The notes under the pieces were generated by a model that saw only the letters and a program-made list of their open reading frames with translations, did not search any database and was not told the DNA's origin. Made by a program: the position numbers and the translations under genes. A DNA stretch of 64,000 bases from a bacterium (GTDB lineage Bacteria; Verrucomicrobiota; Verrucomicrobiia; Limisphaerales; UBA11358), in assembly GCA_021813325.1 (NCBI GenBank), contig JAKALA010000006.1, forward strand, positions 47,782-111,781, written 5' to 3'. The first letter of the stretch is position 1; each line of letters starts with the position of its first letter. Positions 36,327 through 44,028 of the stretch are shown here, piece by piece.

Positions 36327-36971
36327 ATGGATACAAATCATATCGCCGACGGCTTGCTCCAGTATCTGATGCTGGTGGTGCTGTTGACGTTCCACGAATT
36401 TGGACATGCCTGGACGGCCTTGAAATGCGGTGACGATACGGCGCGATTACAAGGCCGGGTTTCCCTGAATCCGGTGGCGCATATCGATCCGATTGGCACC
36501 GTGCTGCTGCCGTTGCTCATGATTTTCATGCCGGGAGCGGGACGATTTCTGATCGGGTGGGCCAAGCCTGTGCCGGTGAATCATTACAACCTCGGCAGCC
36601 CGAAGCGGGATGAAATCCTCGTGACCATGGCCGGGCCGGGAATGAACCTAATCTTGGCGGGTGTTTTGGTGGGCATGGCCAAGGCCGGTTTGATTTTTCA
36701 TGCGTTTGATTTGGCGCAATTCTTTGTGCAAACCGCCGGGTTGAGTCTGATCTTGTGCTTCTTCAATTTGATTCCGGTTCCGCCTTTGGACGGTTCCCAC
36801 ATCTTGCGGGTCTTGACCAACATGAGCTACGAAACTTACGCCAATTTTGCCCGCTTCGGCTTTATCATTGTGATCGTGCTGCTGCAAATTCCCTTGGTTC
36901 AATACATCCTCGGCACGGCAACCTATGACACGCTTGATTTGTTTTTGAAATTGTTCGGCATCAACTACTAG
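36327..36971 (+). CDS. Site-2 protease family membrane metalloprotease (M50)
   Basis: The 214-residue protein has about five membrane helices. The zinc motif HEFGHAWTALKCGDDTA (HExxH at about 24-28) is in the first helix, and the third ligand lies in NLIPVPPLDGSHIL (about 150-163), both typical of the short SpoIVFB/YwhC-like group without PDZ domain. GRVSLNPVAHIDPIGTVLLP is also a group signature. It would cut proteins inside the membrane; the substrate is unknown. A membrane-tethered sigma factor (2594-3820) exists in this window, but a link is speculation. Confidence 0.92.
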   Translation: MDTNHIADGLLQYLMLVVLLTFHEFGHAWTALKCGDDTARLQGRVSLNPVAHIDPIGTVLLPLLMIFMPGAGRFLIGWAKPVPVNHYNLGSPKRDEILVTMAGPGMNLILAGVLVGMAKAGLIFHAFDLAQFFVQTAGLSLILCFFNLIPVPPLDGSHILRVLTNMSYETYANFARFGFIIVIVLLQIPLVQYILGTATYDTLDLFLKLFGINY

Positions 36972-37042
36972 CGGGCTGGCCTTTGAAACGCGCCTTTTTC
37001 CGGAAACCTCAATCCGGGCCAGATGAGCCGGGGCGTTGGCCG

Positions 37043-39217
37043 TCATTCCTGGGGTGGTTTCGTCCATGTGCGGCGCAAGGTTTCCGCGAGGACATCCAAC
37101 GAAACGGGTTTTTGCAGCAGCTCGCAAATGCCGACCGCAGCCAAGTTTTCCGGTCTCACGTCGGGGGCGAAACCGGTGATCAGCAGGATGGGAAGTTGCG
37201 GGCGGATGGCGTGAATTTGGCGGGCCACTTCCAGACCGTTGATTTCGGGCATTCCCAGATTGGTGATGACCAAGTCGAATTGTGGTGGATTGCCAAAAAA
37301 GGTTGTCAATCCGTCTGGAGCTGTGTTGCTGGCCGTCACGCGATAATTCAGTCGTGTCAGCAACTTTTGCAGGGAATCTGTCAACGCTGCTTCATCATCA
37401 ATTAACAAGATTCGTTGGCTGTTGCCCAAAGGTAAATCGCCAGGAGCCGGATCGTTGGCTGGGGTGGGCGCGTCTTCCGTTGGGAAATACAGGCGGAACG
37501 TGGTGCCTTCCCCGACGGTGCTCTCCACAGTGAGGCCGCCACCGTGCGACTGCACAATGCCCAGCACCACGGCCAGGCCCAGGCCGGTTCCCAAACCCGC
37601 GGGTTTGGTGGTGAAGAACGGCTCGAAAATCCGTTCCAAGGTCTGGGCGTCCATGCCGTGCCCGGTATCGGCCACGGACAACAGCACATAGTCGATGGGC
37701 CGGAATTCCGGGTGGGCCTGAATGAACGCCGCCTCGGGCCGGAACGTCTCCAACGCGATCGTCATGCGCCCGTTGCGCCCTTCCATGGCATGAAGCGAGT
37801 TGGTGACCAGATTGAGCGTGATCTGATAAATCTGCGTGGGATCGGCGAGAATGGGCGGCGCGTCCGCCGAAAGTTTTGACACGATTTGAATGCTGGCCGG
37901 CACGGAGGCCCGGAGGAATTTCAACGCTTCCGTCACCACCTTGTCCACCCGGATCACCTGGCGTTTGTGTTCACGCTGACGGCTGAAGGTCAAAATCTGC
38001 TCCACGAGATCCTTGGCCCGCCGGGCCGCCTTGAGGATTTCCTCAACATCTTCGCGCGCCTCGGAGTGGCCCTTCAAATCCTGCCGCAGCAAATCGCCAT
38101 AACCAAAAATCGCGGCGAGCACATTGTTGAAGTCGTGGGCAATTCCCCCGGCCAGGGTTCCGATGGCCTCCATTTTCTGCGCCTGTTGCAGGCGGGTCTG
38201 AAACTGGCGCTGTTCCGTGATGTCCTGCTTGATTGCGACAAAATGGCGGATCAGGTTGTCCGAGCCACGCACTGGCGTGATCGTCATGTCCTCGACACAG
38301 AACCGACCGTCTTTGCGTTTGCTGATTATCTCGCCATGCCAGACGTTGCCGGTGGTGATGGTCGTCCACAGGTTGGCGTAAAATGAAGGCGGATGCTGGC
38401 CGGATTTAAGAATGCGCAACGGCTGGCCGACAATTTCATCGACGCCATAGCCACTGAGGCGCGTGAACGCCGGATTGACCCACTCTACCAGCCCCTGGGA
38501 ATTGGCAATGACAATGGCATTGGCGGCGGCGTTTAAAGCCGCAACCTGTAAATTCATCCGCTCCTCGCGCTGCCGGCTTTCAGTGATTTCATCCCGCAGT
38601 TGGTGGTTGGCCGTTTCCAATGCCGCCGTGCGTTCGGCCACCCGGGCTTCGAGTTCGGCCAGGCGCCGCCGGTGCCGCCGGGTCAACTGCCACTTCCGCG
38701 TCAGCGCATGGGCCAGTTGCAAAACTTCCATCGCGTCGAACGGTTTTTTCAAAATGACCAGATTGTCGTGGTGACCGAGCCGGTCCATGACATTTTCCCA
38801 GGAGTGATCCGAATAAGCCGTGCAGATGACGATTTGCAGATCGGGATCGACCGCCCACAGTTTCGCCGTTGTTTCAATGCCGTCCCATCCCGGCGGCATC
38901 CGCACATCCACGAACGCCAGCGCATAGTTGGCGCCGGAGTGAACCGCCTGCGTTACCAGTTTCAAAGCCTCGTCGCCTTGATACGCCGATGCGACGGTGA
39001 AAACCGCTTGATGATTATTGGCGATGTTGCCCCCGAACAACGCCGCCTCGGCTCTTTCAAGGTCGGGATGATGATCAGTGGCAAGAATTTTTGAAAAATC
39101 GTCGTGAATCGCGCGGGTGTCGTCCACGATCAAGATCCGGGGCACTTCCAAAGCCCGGACGGACCCCGGAGCAATCTCCGGAGCCGCTGACTTTGAAGGT
39201 AATTGGGAAACGATCAT
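37043..39217 (-). CDS. Hybrid sensor histidine kinase (REC-PAS-HisKA-HATPase-REC)
   Basis: The cytoplasmic 724-residue protein begins with a receiver domain (about 27-150; ILIVDDTRAIHDDFSKIL, ALAFVDVRMPPGWDGIET), followed by a coiled coil (185-225), a PAS domain (225-340; NAIVIANSQGLVEWVNPAFT), a HisKA helix with the phospho-His in GIAHDFNNVLAAIFGYGDLL, an ATPase domain (DPTQIYQITLNLVTNSLHAM, VADTGHGMD, GTGLGLAVVLGIVQSHGG) and a second receiver (605-720; RILLIDDEAALTDSLQKLL, DLVITNLGMPEINGLEVA; its phospho-Asp appears to be the D of DLVITN with N in place of the usual D at the next loop position). There is no membrane segment. It is an orphan: no regulator gene adjoins it. Confidence 0.92.
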   Translation of the reverse strand: MIVSQLPSKSAAPEIAPGSVRALEVPRILIVDDTRAIHDDFSKILATDHHPDLERAEAALFGGNIANNHQAVFTVASAYQGDEALKLVTQAVHSGANYALAFVDVRMPPGWDGIETTAKLWAVDPDLQIVICTAYSDHSWENVMDRLGHHDNLVILKKPFDAMEVLQLAHALTRKWQLTRRHRRRLAELEARVAERTAALETANHQLRDEITESRQREERMNLQVAALNAAANAIVIANSQGLVEWVNPAFTRLSGYGVDEIVGQPLRILKSGQHPPSFYANLWTTITTGNVWHGEIISKRKDGRFCVEDMTITPVRGSDNLIRHFVAIKQDITEQRQFQTRLQQAQKMEAIGTLAGGIAHDFNNVLAAIFGYGDLLRQDLKGHSEAREDVEEILKAARRAKDLVEQILTFSRQREHKRQVIRVDKVVTEALKFLRASVPASIQIVSKLSADAPPILADPTQIYQITLNLVTNSLHAMEGRNGRMTIALETFRPEAAFIQAHPEFRPIDYVLLSVADTGHGMDAQTLERIFEPFFTTKPAGLGTGLGLAVVLGIVQSHGGGLTVESTVGEGTTFRLYFPTEDAPTPANDPAPGDLPLGNSQRILLIDDEAALTDSLQKLLTRLNYRVTASNTAPDGLTTFFGNPPQFDLVITNLGMPEINGLEVARQIHAIRPQLPILLITGFAPDVRPENLAAVGICELLQKPVSLDVLAETLRRTWTKPPQE

Positions 39218-39649
39218 GGGTTCAGATCAATGGCCGGGTAAAGCCATGGCAAATCAATGGACCAGAGAAATTTGTTGGAAAACAAAGAGTGATGGGACAA
39301 CACAAGTTTTCCATCCGGCGTTATCGTTCGCCGGCTTAGATACGATCTTTTTTCCGAGGGTATTTCGGCGGAAAATCGCATGGGATTGCGCCACAATTGT
39401 TAACAGTCCAGACACACAACGCTGGTCATCTTTGATCGGCAATATTCAGCGTCGCTTGAGTGTTTTCTTTATTAATTTTCAGCATTCGGAATGGTTAATC
39501 ACGCTGGCTCACTACCATCGATAAGGCTCGGACGGGCAACCGCAAGGCAGTGGGTTTTAACGGATGAGAAATACCTAACCCGTTTGGATCCGATTTTCAA
39601 CTTGAGCTGGTGGCCAGCGCCTGATTTCGCGAATGCGCTAAAAACGTTG
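39218..39649. other. 432-base intergenic region, nothing recognised
   Basis: The region lies upstream of the hybrid kinase and downstream of trmL. I see no gene, RNA gene or clear terminator. The half nearest 39217 must hold the kinase promoter. It is AT-richer than its surroundings (39400-39520) and has short repeats of atcaatgg near 39225-39265 without obvious meaning. Confidence 0.4.
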
Positions 39650-40120
39650 CTAGCGTTTCAACTCTGTTGAAAACCCTTGTTGCCGCAACGCTTCAAATAA
39701 TACCAGCGCCACGCAGTTCGACAGGTTCAGCGAACGCGATTCGGGATTGAACATGGGAATCCTCAGCCAATGGTCTGAATTTTCCACCAGAAGCGGTTTG
39801 GGCAAACCTGCGGTTTCGCGGCCAAAAACCAAGTAATCTTCCCGTCCAAATGACACGTCGCTGTAGCGTTTTGGCCCGTCGGATTCCACAAACCACAGTT
39901 GGGTTCGGGCGGGCAGGCTGGAGGCAAAGTCATTCCAATTTTTCCAACGGTGCCATCGAACCTGTTGCCAGTAATCCATGCCGGCACGTTTCAACTGCGA
40001 ATCATCCAGCTTGAAACCGAATGGCTCGATCAAATGCAACGTGGATCTGGTGGCAGCGCATAACCGCGCCACATTTCCGGTGTTCGGCGGGATTTCAGGT
40101 TCAACCAGCACAATATTCAT
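39650..40120 (-). CDS. trmL: tRNA (cytidine/uridine-34 2'-O)-methyltransferase
   Basis: TrmL (156 residues) is a minimal SPOUT methyltransferase acting on the wobble base of tRNA-Leu. Signs are NIVLVEPEIPPNTGNVARLC at the very N-terminus, YLVFGRETAGLPKPLL and the C-terminal knot IPMFNPESRSLNLSNCVALV. The length is exactly that of the family. It begins 18 bases after truA, so the two tRNA-modification genes form one unit. Confidence 0.94.
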   Translation of the reverse strand: MNIVLVEPEIPPNTGNVARLCAATRSTLHLIEPFGFKLDDSQLKRAGMDYWQQVRWHRWKNWNDFASSLPARTQLWFVESDGPKRYSDVSFGREDYLVFGRETAGLPKPLLVENSDHWLRIPMFNPESRSLNLSNCVALVLFEALRQQGFSTELKR

Positions 40121-40138
40121 GGAGCAAGCATTGAGAAT

Positions 40139-40966
40139 TCAGGAGCCCGTATCCAGTCGTCTGGAGCGCGGCGAAGTTTTATGCCGCCCTTTGGATTTTG
40201 ACTTCTGGCTCCGGCGGTAAAACACCTTCCATAACACCAGGCCGTGCGCCGGCGCACTCATGCCGGCTGCGCAGCGGTTGGTTTTGGCAAACATTGCTTT
40301 CACTTCGGCCATCGTGAATCTGCCGTAACCCAGTTGGACGAGCGTGCCGGCGATGCCTCGGCACATCTTGTAAAGAAACCCGTCGCCTTCAATGGTAATG
40401 GTGAACATTTTCCCGGATTTTTTCACGTCACAGCGGAACAGCGTGCGCACGGTGCTTTCCATCTCATACGGATGATTGGCGGCGAACGATTTAAAATCGT
40501 GTTTACCGACAAAGAGCTTGGCGGCGGCGCGCATTTTGGCCGGGTCGAGCTTGCGCGGCACATGCCAGGCCCGCCCGATCAACAGCGGATTCATGGCGTG
40601 ATGATTCCAAATGAAATAGCGATACTGTTTGCCGCCAGCATCAAAGCGCGCATGAAAATCAGCCGCTGTCCGGGTCGCTTCCAACACACGAATGTCATCC
40701 GGCAGAAAGGCGTTTAGCGCAATGGCGAGGCGCGCGACAGGAATTTTCACCTCCGCCCTGGGCACTTCAAAATGCGCCACCATGCCGAGTGCGTGAACGC
40801 CCGTGTCAGTGCGACTCGAACTGTGCAACTGCGGTGAACTCGGAAAATATCGGGCCAATACCGTTTCGATCTTTTCCTGAACACCCGTGCCAATTTTCTG
40901 CACCTGCCAGCCTTGGTAGGCCGTGCCGTCGTAGGCGATAACGAGTTTGAACTTCAGTTTTTCCAC
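40139..40966 (-). CDS. truA: tRNA pseudouridine(38-40) synthase
   Basis: TruA (275 residues) isomerises uridines in the tRNA anticodon stem-loop. The catalytic Asp is in SSRTDTGVHALGMVAHFE; FKLVIAYDGTAYQGWQVQK at the start and ARFDAGGKQYRYFIWNHH, MCRGIAGTLVQLGYGR are also conserved. The last 30 residues are an added basic tail (RRSQKSKSKGRHK). It is followed by trmL. A short dispersed repeat lies directly upstream (40975-41010). Confidence 0.94.
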   Translation of the reverse strand: MEKLKFKLVIAYDGTAYQGWQVQKIGTGVQEKIETVLARYFPSSPQLHSSSRTDTGVHALGMVAHFEVPRAEVKIPVARLAIALNAFLPDDIRVLEATRTAADFHARFDAGGKQYRYFIWNHHAMNPLLIGRAWHVPRKLDPAKMRAAAKLFVGKHDFKSFAANHPYEMESTVRTLFRCDVKKSGKMFTITIEGDGFLYKMCRGIAGTLVQLGYGRFTMAEVKAMFAKTNRCAAGMSAPAHGLVLWKVFYRRSQKSKSKGRHKTSPRSRRLDTGS

Positions 40967-40974
40967 GATTTGTC

Positions 40975-41010
40975 AGCCACAGATACACACAAATGGACAC
41001 AGATGAAGAA
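40975..41010. repeat. Short tandem dispersed repeat (CACAGAT type)
   Basis: The bases gccacagatacacacaaatg followed by gacacagatgaaga are degenerate copies of an approximately 12-bp unit (CACAGATnnACA). Such runs recur between genes in many bacterial genomes of this kind, where they are often mistranslated as small proteins with SSVSICVYLW. It lies between ruvX and truA, 9 bases upstream of the truA start. Function is unknown. Confidence 0.5.
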
Positions 41011-41118
41011 AAAATTCCCGGCAGCATCACTCCCGTTCGCCAATCGAATTTGAATCAACTCGTGAAGTTTGGGCGATAAAAATCCGGGTTTCATCGTTTC
41101 AAAATCTCGGGCGAGAAA

Positions 41119-41529
41119 TTACTGGCCCATGTCGAGATAGCTTTGCAGCAAAATCGCCGCCGCCATGGCGTCCACCTTCTGCTTGCGTTTGTCACGGCGA
41201 ACATTTCCCTGCAACAAGACCCGGTTGGCCATGGTGGAGGTAAGTCGTTCATCCCAGGCTTTGATGGGAATCGCAAGCGCGCTTTTTAAAACGGCGACAA
41301 ATGATTCCACCTTCTGCGCGGCCGGGCCATAGCTGCCATCCATGTTGCGGGGCATGCCGATCAGAATACAATCCACCTCCTTCTCTGCCAGGATTTGCTT
41401 GAGGCGCTCCAAAAATTCGGCGAATGGTTCGGCGGAAATATACTCCAGCGGCTGGGCGATGGTTTTAGTTTCATCGCTCACCGCCACGCCGATACGTTTG
41501 GTTCCGTGGTCGAGGGCAAGAATGCGCAT
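41119..41529 (-). CDS. ruvX: Putative pre-16S rRNA nuclease, YqgF/RuvX family
   Basis: This 136-residue protein has the RNase H-like fold of YqgF: MRILALDHGTKRIGVAVSD with the first metal-binding Asp, ILIGMPRNMDGSYGPAAQKV, IPIKAWDERLTSTMANRVLL and the C-terminal DAMAAAILLQSYLD with the last acidic residue. The family is known for 16S rRNA 5'-end maturation in E. coli and was earlier proposed as a Holliday-junction resolvase. The gap to truA is 150 bases, partly filled by the CACAGAT repeat. Confidence 0.93.
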   Translation of the reverse strand: MRILALDHGTKRIGVAVSDETKTIAQPLEYISAEPFAEFLERLKQILAEKEVDCILIGMPRNMDGSYGPAAQKVESFVAVLKSALAIPIKAWDERLTSTMANRVLLQGNVRRDKRKQKVDAMAAAILLQSYLDMGQ

Positions 41530-41637
41530 TTCGTCAAAAATATTGCCAATTCAGGTCACACTTGCCACGTCTTTTCGTGGACCTTGTGATCGGTTTGGAA
41601 ACTGGACACGGATGTGGCCGCGGATTAGAGTTGAGTT

Positions 41638-42279
41638 ATGAACTTGGACCGAGGGAAAATCAGCGCGCGGAATCCAACCCGTTGGTTGGTTTGGAGTTTG
41701 GCTGGCCAAGTAATGCTAACAGCCATTTTGATAAAACAGTATGACTTCTTACCAGCAAGGGCGAATCATGCGCTGGTTGCGGCAATCGTTCTTTTACCAC
41801 CAATCGCTTATTTGCCGACGATGCTCCAGAGCCGGACTCGCAGTGCATTGATACATTTGATTTGGGAATGCTGGCAGTTTGTGTTCGCGCTTTGGCGGAG
41901 TTTCAAAAGCTTGTTTACCCGAACCACGATCAGCCGAGGCATCCAATATTTTGCATCGTTGAAAGCCTTTCCGACAAAGATTGACGAATGGTTTTCAGTC
42001 TGCCTGCTGCCGTTTAAGACCTGCATTGTCATGGCTGTCCCAGTATTATGGCTGTTCCGAAAATATTTGGCTTGGCTTCACGTTTACCATCCAAGAAATG
42101 AAATTAGCTGCAACCTGATAGTTCAGTTGTATTTGGTTTCTTTGGTGCTCCTGCTCATTGGTGCATTGATCCAAAGCGATTTTGGCCAGAAGCGGCAGGC
42201 AACGGCGACGCTCCGTTACTTTTTTGCCGGGATGATTCTGCTTTTTACCTCATTTTCCCACACGGGTTTCCTTTTCTGA
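41638..42279 (+). CDS. Membrane protein, unknown function
   Basis: The 213-residue protein has about five hydrophobic stretches (near 18-35, 45-62, 125-145, 160-180 and 190-208) and a basic loop (WRSFKSLFTRTTISRG). I recognise no family. Its codon use is less GC-rich than that of its neighbours (many TTT, TTG, AAT), which may point to transfer. It lies between ruvX and clpP without operon partners. Confidence 0.55.
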   Translation: MNLDRGKISARNPTRWLVWSLAGQVMLTAILIKQYDFLPARANHALVAAIVLLPPIAYLPTMLQSRTRSALIHLIWECWQFVFALWRSFKSLFTRTTISRGIQYFASLKAFPTKIDEWFSVCLLPFKTCIVMAVPVLWLFRKYLAWLHVYHPRNEISCNLIVQLYLVSLVLLLIGALIQSDFGQKRQATATLRYFFAGMILLFTSFSHTGFLF

Positions 42280-42378
42280 ACGCCAAAGAAGCGGCAGACG
42301 GAATTGCTAATTTGTGAGAGGTGTTTCTACCGTTTTTCGCGCCTTTACTTGCGGCAGAAATGAAGTAGTTATTTCGCC

Positions 42379-43002
42379 ATGAACAATTCTTCGATCATTC
42401 CATATCCGACCGTCATCGAGCAGACCGCGCGTGGCGAACGCCAGTTCGACATTTTTTCGCGCCTGCTCATTGACCGCATTATTTTTCTGGGCACGCCGGT
42501 GGACGACGGCATCGCCAACGTAATCATCGCGCAACTGTTGTTCCTGCAAATGAACGATCCCAAAAAGGATATTCATTTCTACATCAATTCGCCCGGCGGC
42601 AGCGTCACCGCAGGTCTGGCAATTTATGACACCATGCAATACATGACCTGTGACGTGAATACGTATTGCATCGGCCAGGCGGCGAGCATGGGCGCGGTTC
42701 TGCTGGCGGGCGGCACCAAGGGCAAACGCTATGCCCTGCCAAATTCCAACGTGATGATCCATCAGGTGCTCGGCGGCGCAGAAGGCCAGGCGAGCGATGT
42801 GGAAATCCGGGTAAAATACATGCTCAAACTCAAGCAGCGTTTGAACACCATCCTCTCCAAACATACCGGCCAGCCTTATGAAATCGTGGAAAAGGCGTGT
42901 GATCGCGATAATTTCATGAGTCCCGAAGAAGCCAAGGAGTTTGGCCTGGTGGATCAGGTCGTGGCCTCGCGCAAAGAAGTTGCCGCCACCGACAAAGCCT
43001 GA
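42379..43002 (+). CDS. clpP: ATP-dependent Clp protease proteolytic subunit
   Basis: ClpP (207 residues) is the serine-protease chamber working with ClpX or ClpA. The triad is Ser103 in [14 protein letters not shown], His128 in [11 protein letters not shown] and Asp177 in [36 protein letters not shown] and [20 protein letters not shown] are also typical. No clpX or tig is adjacent, unlike in many bacteria. A strong intrinsic terminator follows 22 bases after the stop. Confidence 0.97.
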   Translation: MNNSSIIPYPTVIEQTARGERQFDIFSRLLIDRIIFLGTPVDDGIANVIIAQLLFLQMNDPKKDIHFYINSPGGSVTAGLAIYDTMQYMTCDVNTYCIGQAASMGAVLLAGGTKGKRYALPNSNVMIHQVLGGAEGQASDVEIRVKYMLKLKQRLNTILSKHTGQPYEIVEKACDRDNFMSPEEAKEFGLVDQVVASRKEVAATDKA

Positions 43003-43023
43003 GCGGATTCAAAGTTTCAACGC

Positions 43024-43060
43024 AATGTGGCTGCGGAGCAATCCCCCAGCCACATTTTTT
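43024..43060 (+). terminator. Intrinsic terminator of clpP
   Basis: AATGTGGCTG, loop of 13 bases, CAGCCACATT followed by TTTT: a perfect 10-bp stem with a run of six Ts. It is directly behind clpP. Confidence 0.9.
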
Positions 43061-43151
43061 ATGCTCAACCCGGAATCCGCGTCAGGGCGAATTCAACATG
43101 GGAATCAGGTTGAAAACATTAGCGTTTTATCGAAGTGATCAACGGCTGCTT

Positions 43152-43190
43152 CCCTCTCCCTGCGGGAGAGGGATTGAGGGTGAGGGAGAA
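43152..43190. repeat. REP-like element
   Basis: CCCTCTCCC-tgc-GGGAGAGGG is a perfect 9-bp hairpin, followed by attgagggtgagggaga. The pattern CCCTCTCCC/GGGAGAGGG plus GGGTGAGGG is a common intergenic repeat in many unrelated genomes. Only one copy is in this window. Confidence 0.6.
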
Positions 43191-43233
43191 CACACCGCAG
43201 TCCCCATCTGGCCATAGTTTAAGTTAAACCGCT

Positions 43234-43785
43234 CTAAATTTTGGAAACGAATGGATTGCCCTTGATGTAAAAGCGCAAATGCCGTTTCGCCCAATGCTTG
43301 GCATAGTCCACACCAATGCGAGGACGTTTGATGATGGCCAAGTTTTCCCGCCGCCCGGGATCAACGATATAAAAATTGTCACTCAGCAGATCATGGCCGT
43401 TTAGTCGCCGATCAATTTCCATGGCCCGACATAACAAACCCGGGCCTTGGGTCCGCCCATCCAGATTTTGAACCGGCTCGACGGCTCGCAACAAAACGGC
43501 GGCAGCGTTGCCGGCCGGCTCGGTTACGACGTTCATGCAACAATGCATTCCGTAAATCAGATACACATAAGCGTGACCGGGCGGGCCAAACATGATTTTA
43601 GTGCGTTCGGTCAAACCTTTTGAAGCGTGGGAGGCGAGATCGTGTTGCCCTATGTAGGCTTCAACTTCCACTATTTTTCCGATCATTTCCCGGCCGGTGG
43701 CATGATGCACAAGCCATTTACCGAGTAAATCCTGCGCCACCTCGGCCGTGTCGCGGTCATAAAATGGGCGCGGCAGTTTCTGCAT
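43234..43785 (-). CDS. mpg: DNA-3-methyladenine glycosylase (AAG/MPG type)
   Basis: This base-excision glycosylase removes alkylated purines. The start is taken at ATG 43785 (MQKLPRPFYDRDTAEVAQDL), giving 183 residues; an upstream ATG at 43836 would add 17 atypical residues. Typical parts are IGKIVEVEAYIGQHDLASHA with the catalytic Glu, TKIMFGPPGHAYVYLIYGMH, CMNVVTEPAGNAAAVLLRAV and GPGLLCRAMEID. The length matches the bacterial form. It stands alone upstream of the tRNA pair on the other strand. Confidence 0.93.
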   Translation of the reverse strand: MQKLPRPFYDRDTAEVAQDLLGKWLVHHATGREMIGKIVEVEAYIGQHDLASHASKGLTERTKIMFGPPGHAYVYLIYGMHCCMNVVTEPAGNAAAVLLRAVEPVQNLDGRTQGPGLLCRAMEIDRRLNGHDLLSDNFYIVDPGRRENLAIIKRPRIGVDYAKHWAKRHLRFYIKGNPFVSKI

Positions 43786-43855
43786 GGACGCAGTTTGGTG
43801 TAATTCCCGGTTTGACACCCAGCAAAATGTTCGCAAAATAATAGGCCGTTTGGTT

Positions 43856-43932
43856 GCCAGCGTAGCTCAGTTGGTTAGAGCGTGGGACTCATAAGCCCGA
43901 GGTCAGTGGTTCGATTCCACTCGCTGGCACCA
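43856..43932 (+). tRNA. tRNA-Met (CAT)
   Basis: A full cloverleaf: acceptor GCCAGCG/CGCTGGC, D-arm GCTC...GAGC, anticodon loop CTCATAA, T-arm AGTGG-TTCGATT-CCACT, discriminator A and an encoded CCA. The elongator-Met and the Ile2 (CAT, lysidine) types cannot be separated for certain; the A at 31 opposite G at 39 is an unusual mismatch at the top of the anticodon stem. Confidence 0.93.
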
Positions 43933-43950
43933 CTTAATTTGGTTCCATCC

Positions 43951-44026
43951 GGGCGCTTGGCGCAGTGGTTAGCGCATCTCGTTTACACCGAGGTGGTCGG
44001 GGGTTCGAATCCCTCAGCGCCCACCA
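43951..44026 (+). tRNA. tRNA-Val (TAC)
   Basis: Cloverleaf with acceptor GGGCGCT/AGCGCCC, anticodon stem TCTCG/CGAGG, loop TTTACAC with anticodon TAC, T-loop TTCGAAT and encoded CCA. It lies 18 bases after tRNA-Met. The stop codon of the GH42 gene on the other strand begins 2 bases after the CCA. Confidence 0.95.
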
Positions 44027-44028
44027 TT

